8,258 nucleotides of DNA from NCBI GenBank assembly GCA_002167365.1, contig NHCU01000052.1, forward strand, positions 1 through 8,258. Reading direction: 5' to 3'. Made by a program: the position numbers and the translations under genes. Positions 6,480-8,258 of this stretch are shown here, one piece after another (position 1 is the first letter of the stretch; each line of letters begins with the position of its first letter). This DNA comes from Betaproteobacteria bacterium TMED41 (GTDB taxonomy: Bacteria > Pseudomonadota > Gammaproteobacteria > Burkholderiales > Burkholderiaceae_A). The notes under the pieces are model-generated. The model worked only from the letters and a program-made list of their open reading frames with translations, made no database searches and was not told the DNA's origin.

Positions 6480-7052
6480 CTAATCCCTCAAATTTTCTTT
6501 TGATGACAACGGTGAATCGTTAACATCCACACCTCTTTCAAGCCATCTCCCAGTTTTTATACAGTATATGCATCTCATGACTTCTGCAGATCCCTGAACT
6601 AAAAGAAAAAATCCGGAAAAAAGTATCACTATTTTTATTGGCCAGACAGGAACACCTACTGGGCTGTTAACAGAAACCTCCCTCAATTTAAAAGCGGCAA
6701 CACCATACTCAAAACCTGAAAAAACCATGGCTAAAATACCTGGAAAAAAAAACAAAAAGTATAAACAAAAATCGATTTTGGCTTGAGTAGTAGGTTTTAA
6801 TCGTCTATATAAAAAATCACCTCTAACATGACCTCCTCTAGCAAGAGTATAAGCGCCTGCCATCATGAAAATTGTTCCATAGAGCATATAGCTCATATCA
6901 AAAGCCCAGCTAGTGGGGTTACCAAAGCCGTACCTCATAAACACCTCATAACAAGTACCAAGGATCAAAATGATAATACACCAAGCAAAACTTCTACCAA
7001 CGGATACCGAAAGATGATCGATAAAGAAAATTAATTCTTTAAGTCTGTTCAT
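6480..7052 (-). CDS. dctQ: TRAP transporter small permease subunit (DctQ)
   Basis: The small four-helix membrane subunit that pairs with DctM and is required for TRAP transport. The 190-residue protein has four hydrophobic segments (about residues 20-40, 50-72, 93-112 and 136-155). Characteristic DctQ features are RYGFGNPTSW (40-49), the charged loop LARGGHVRGD (70-79) and VPVWPIK (134-140) entering the last helix. The C-terminal 30 residues are polar. ATG at 7052 is the first start after the dctP stop, which is in the same frame 18 bases upstream; no good Shine-Dalgarno is visible. It sits between dctP and dctM in the usual P-Q-M order. Family assignment is strong; substrate comes from the binding protein, not from this subunit. 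Confidence 0.93.
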   Translation of the reverse strand: MNRLKELIFFIDHLSVSVGRSFAWCIIILILGTCYEVFMRYGFGNPTSWAFDMSYMLYGTIFMMAGAYTLARGGHVRGDFLYRRLKPTTQAKIDFCLYFLFFFPGILAMVFSGFEYGVAAFKLREVSVNSPVGVPVWPIKIVILFSGFFLLVQGSAEVMRCIYCIKTGRWLERGVDVNDSPLSSKENLRD

Positions 7053-7070
7053 TTGAAGATATTTAATATT

Positions 7071-8183
7071 TTATTTGGGTAACTTGATTTTAAAGGTATG
7101 CTCGTAACCAAGCTTGAAATCTGCATCATTAAAAAATGAGTAGTAAGCGACTCTCTTAGCCCAATTTTTTGCGGAATCATTGACCTCTTTAAAAAATGGG
7201 TCTTCTTTTTCAAGTTTGGCGGCAACTCTGTCCCATGCTTTGAGTTGAGCCTTAAAGACCTCTTGTGAGGTTCTAGAAACTCTTACTTTATCTTTAGTGA
7301 TCAATGACAACAAATCTTTCGAATAATTATCTTGAGCAGTCCAGGTATTTGAAGATGAAGCTGCTTCAGCCGCATACTTAAGAATTGCTTTAAGCTCATT
7401 GGGCAACTTCTCATATTTAGATTTATTGAAAATAATTTCAAAAAATTCCATAGCTTGATGATATGAACCCATAGAATAAAATTTACACACATCCGCCGCT
7501 CCCAATCTTCTATCTGAAGTTGGATTATTAAATTCAAAGGCATCTAAAACACCTCTTTCCATGGCTGGTATTATCTCACCGCCTGGAAGTTGGGTCACTT
7601 TTACCCCAAGTTCTTGCATAAGGTCTGCTGCAAGACCAACTGTTCTGTATTTGATTCCTTTGAAATCAGAGGCGTTTTTAGGTGGCTGTTTTTTAAACCA
7701 CCCCAATGGTTGACTTGGCATCGGAAATGCAAAAAAGCCTTTAATATTTAAACCTAATTTTTTTTGAAGCTTTTCATATAGTTGATAACCGCCTCCTCTC
7801 ATAATCCAACCTAACATTTGTTGAGAATTTGCACCATTTATGGGTCCAGAACCAAATAATGAAGCAATCTTAGATTTTCCATACCAATAAACAGGAACCT
7901 GATGTCCAGCATCTAAAACTCCTTTGCTGACAGCATCTGTTAATTCAAAAGGCTTTACAACTGCACCAGCAGACAAATAATCCAGCCTTAATCTTCCTTC
8001 AGCCATAACATTTACTCTTTCCACATATTCCAGAGCAAACTCATTCATAATATCTTTACTACCCCACGCCCCTTGCATTTTAAATACAATAGGGTCCTTG
8101 GCGACAGACACCAATGGAAATCCAGCTATAGGGGCAATAGCTACGGTGGTGCCAGCTTTTGAAATAAAACTTCTTCTAGCCAT
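7071..8183 (-). CDS. dctP: TRAP transporter periplasmic substrate-binding protein (DctP), Tat-exported; start may lie beyond the window
   Basis: Periplasmic receptor that captures substrate for DctQM. The mature part carries GAWGSKD, PVYWYGKSKIASLFGSGP, QPLGWF, GIKYRTVG, QLPGGEIIPAMERGVLDAFE and FNNPTSD, the conserved core of DctP-family receptors; R180 in KYRTVG is the usual carboxylate-clamping arginine. Q158 and E217-F218 are 59 residues apart, matching the spacing I recall for the sodium ligands Q155 and E214-W215 of TakP, a 2-oxoacid receptor. The substrate may therefore be a metal-chelated 2-oxo or 2-hydroxy acid. The N-terminus has ARRSFIS followed by a hydrophobic stretch ending near SVAK, a twin-arginine signal. 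From ATG at 8183 the protein is 370 residues, but the frame stays open upstream to the window edge and no ribosome site precedes this ATG, so a longer N-terminus is possible. Its promoter lies outside the window. Confidence 0.92.
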   Translation of the reverse strand: MARRSFISKAGTTVAIAPIAGFPLVSVAKDPIVFKMQGAWGSKDIMNEFALEYVERVNVMAEGRLRLDYLSAGAVVKPFELTDAVSKGVLDAGHQVPVYWYGKSKIASLFGSGPINGANSQQMLGWIMRGGGYQLYEKLQKKLGLNIKGFFAFPMPSQPLGWFKKQPPKNASDFKGIKYRTVGLAADLMQELGVKVTQLPGGEIIPAMERGVLDAFEFNNPTSDRRLGAADVCKFYSMGSYHQAMEFFEIIFNKSKYEKLPNELKAILKYAAEAASSSNTWTAQDNYSKDLLSLITKDKVRVSRTSQEVFKAQLKAWDRVAAKLEKEDPFFKEVNDSAKNWAKRVAYYSFFNDADFKLGYEHTFKIKLPK

Positions 8184-8258
8184 TTTGTTAGTGTTGTCAT
8201 TTGATACTAATTTCTTGGGATGACTGTCTATATTTTTGTTAATTTTTTTGTCTCTTTT

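Noticed and set aside
7056..7072. AT-only inverted repeat between dctP and dctQ (ATATT-T-AATAT)
   Set aside because: Five A/T pairs around one base give no stable stem, and such short dyads are expected by chance here.

Overview
The window is AT-rich bacterial DNA, roughly 29-44% GC by hand counts of sample stretches. Its gene content is Gram-negative: an RND efflux permease, a membrane-anchored LytM-type peptidase with a bactofilin, and a TRAP transporter whose binding protein has a twin-arginine signal. The order M23 peptidase, coiled-coil membrane protein, bactofilin is one I associate with beta- and gammaproteobacteria. The low GC, compact spacing and TRAP uptake suggest a free-living, probably aquatic, proteobacterium. 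That placement is inference, and I cannot name a genus.

Layout. Positions 1-1260 (+) hold the C-terminal half of an RND permease of the CusA/CzcA-like (HME) type, cut by the left edge. Positions 1261-1453 form the only sizeable gap (193 bases), with a plausible sigma-70-like promoter and a 14-bp perfect palindrome at the predicted transcription start. Positions 1454-3553 (+) are a three-gene operon for cell-wall shape: an M23 peptidase with intact zinc ligands, a one-TM coiled-coil protein (DUF6776-like by architecture) and a bactofilin. From the right edge down to 3570 (-) runs a convergent operon: DctP-type binding protein, DctQ, DctM, an amidase-signature protein, and a 47-residue two-helix membrane protein not previously listed, whose ATG overlaps the amidase stop codon (ATGA).

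How they work together. In the first operon the bactofilin probably forms a membrane-attached polymer that localises the peptidoglycan hydrolase, with the middle protein as a possible linker. In the second, DctP captures a small carboxylate in the periplasm and DctQM imports it using an ion gradient. The amidase-like protein would act on the imported compound or a derivative.

Main points of interest: the amidase-like protein keeps both serines of the Ser-cisSer-Lys triad at the expected spacing but has serine (S79) where the catalytic lysine belongs; the overlapped small membrane protein; and a binding-protein residue pattern resembling metal-dependent 2-oxoacid binders. No tRNA, rRNA, CRISPR array, insertion sequence or convincing intrinsic terminator was seen.
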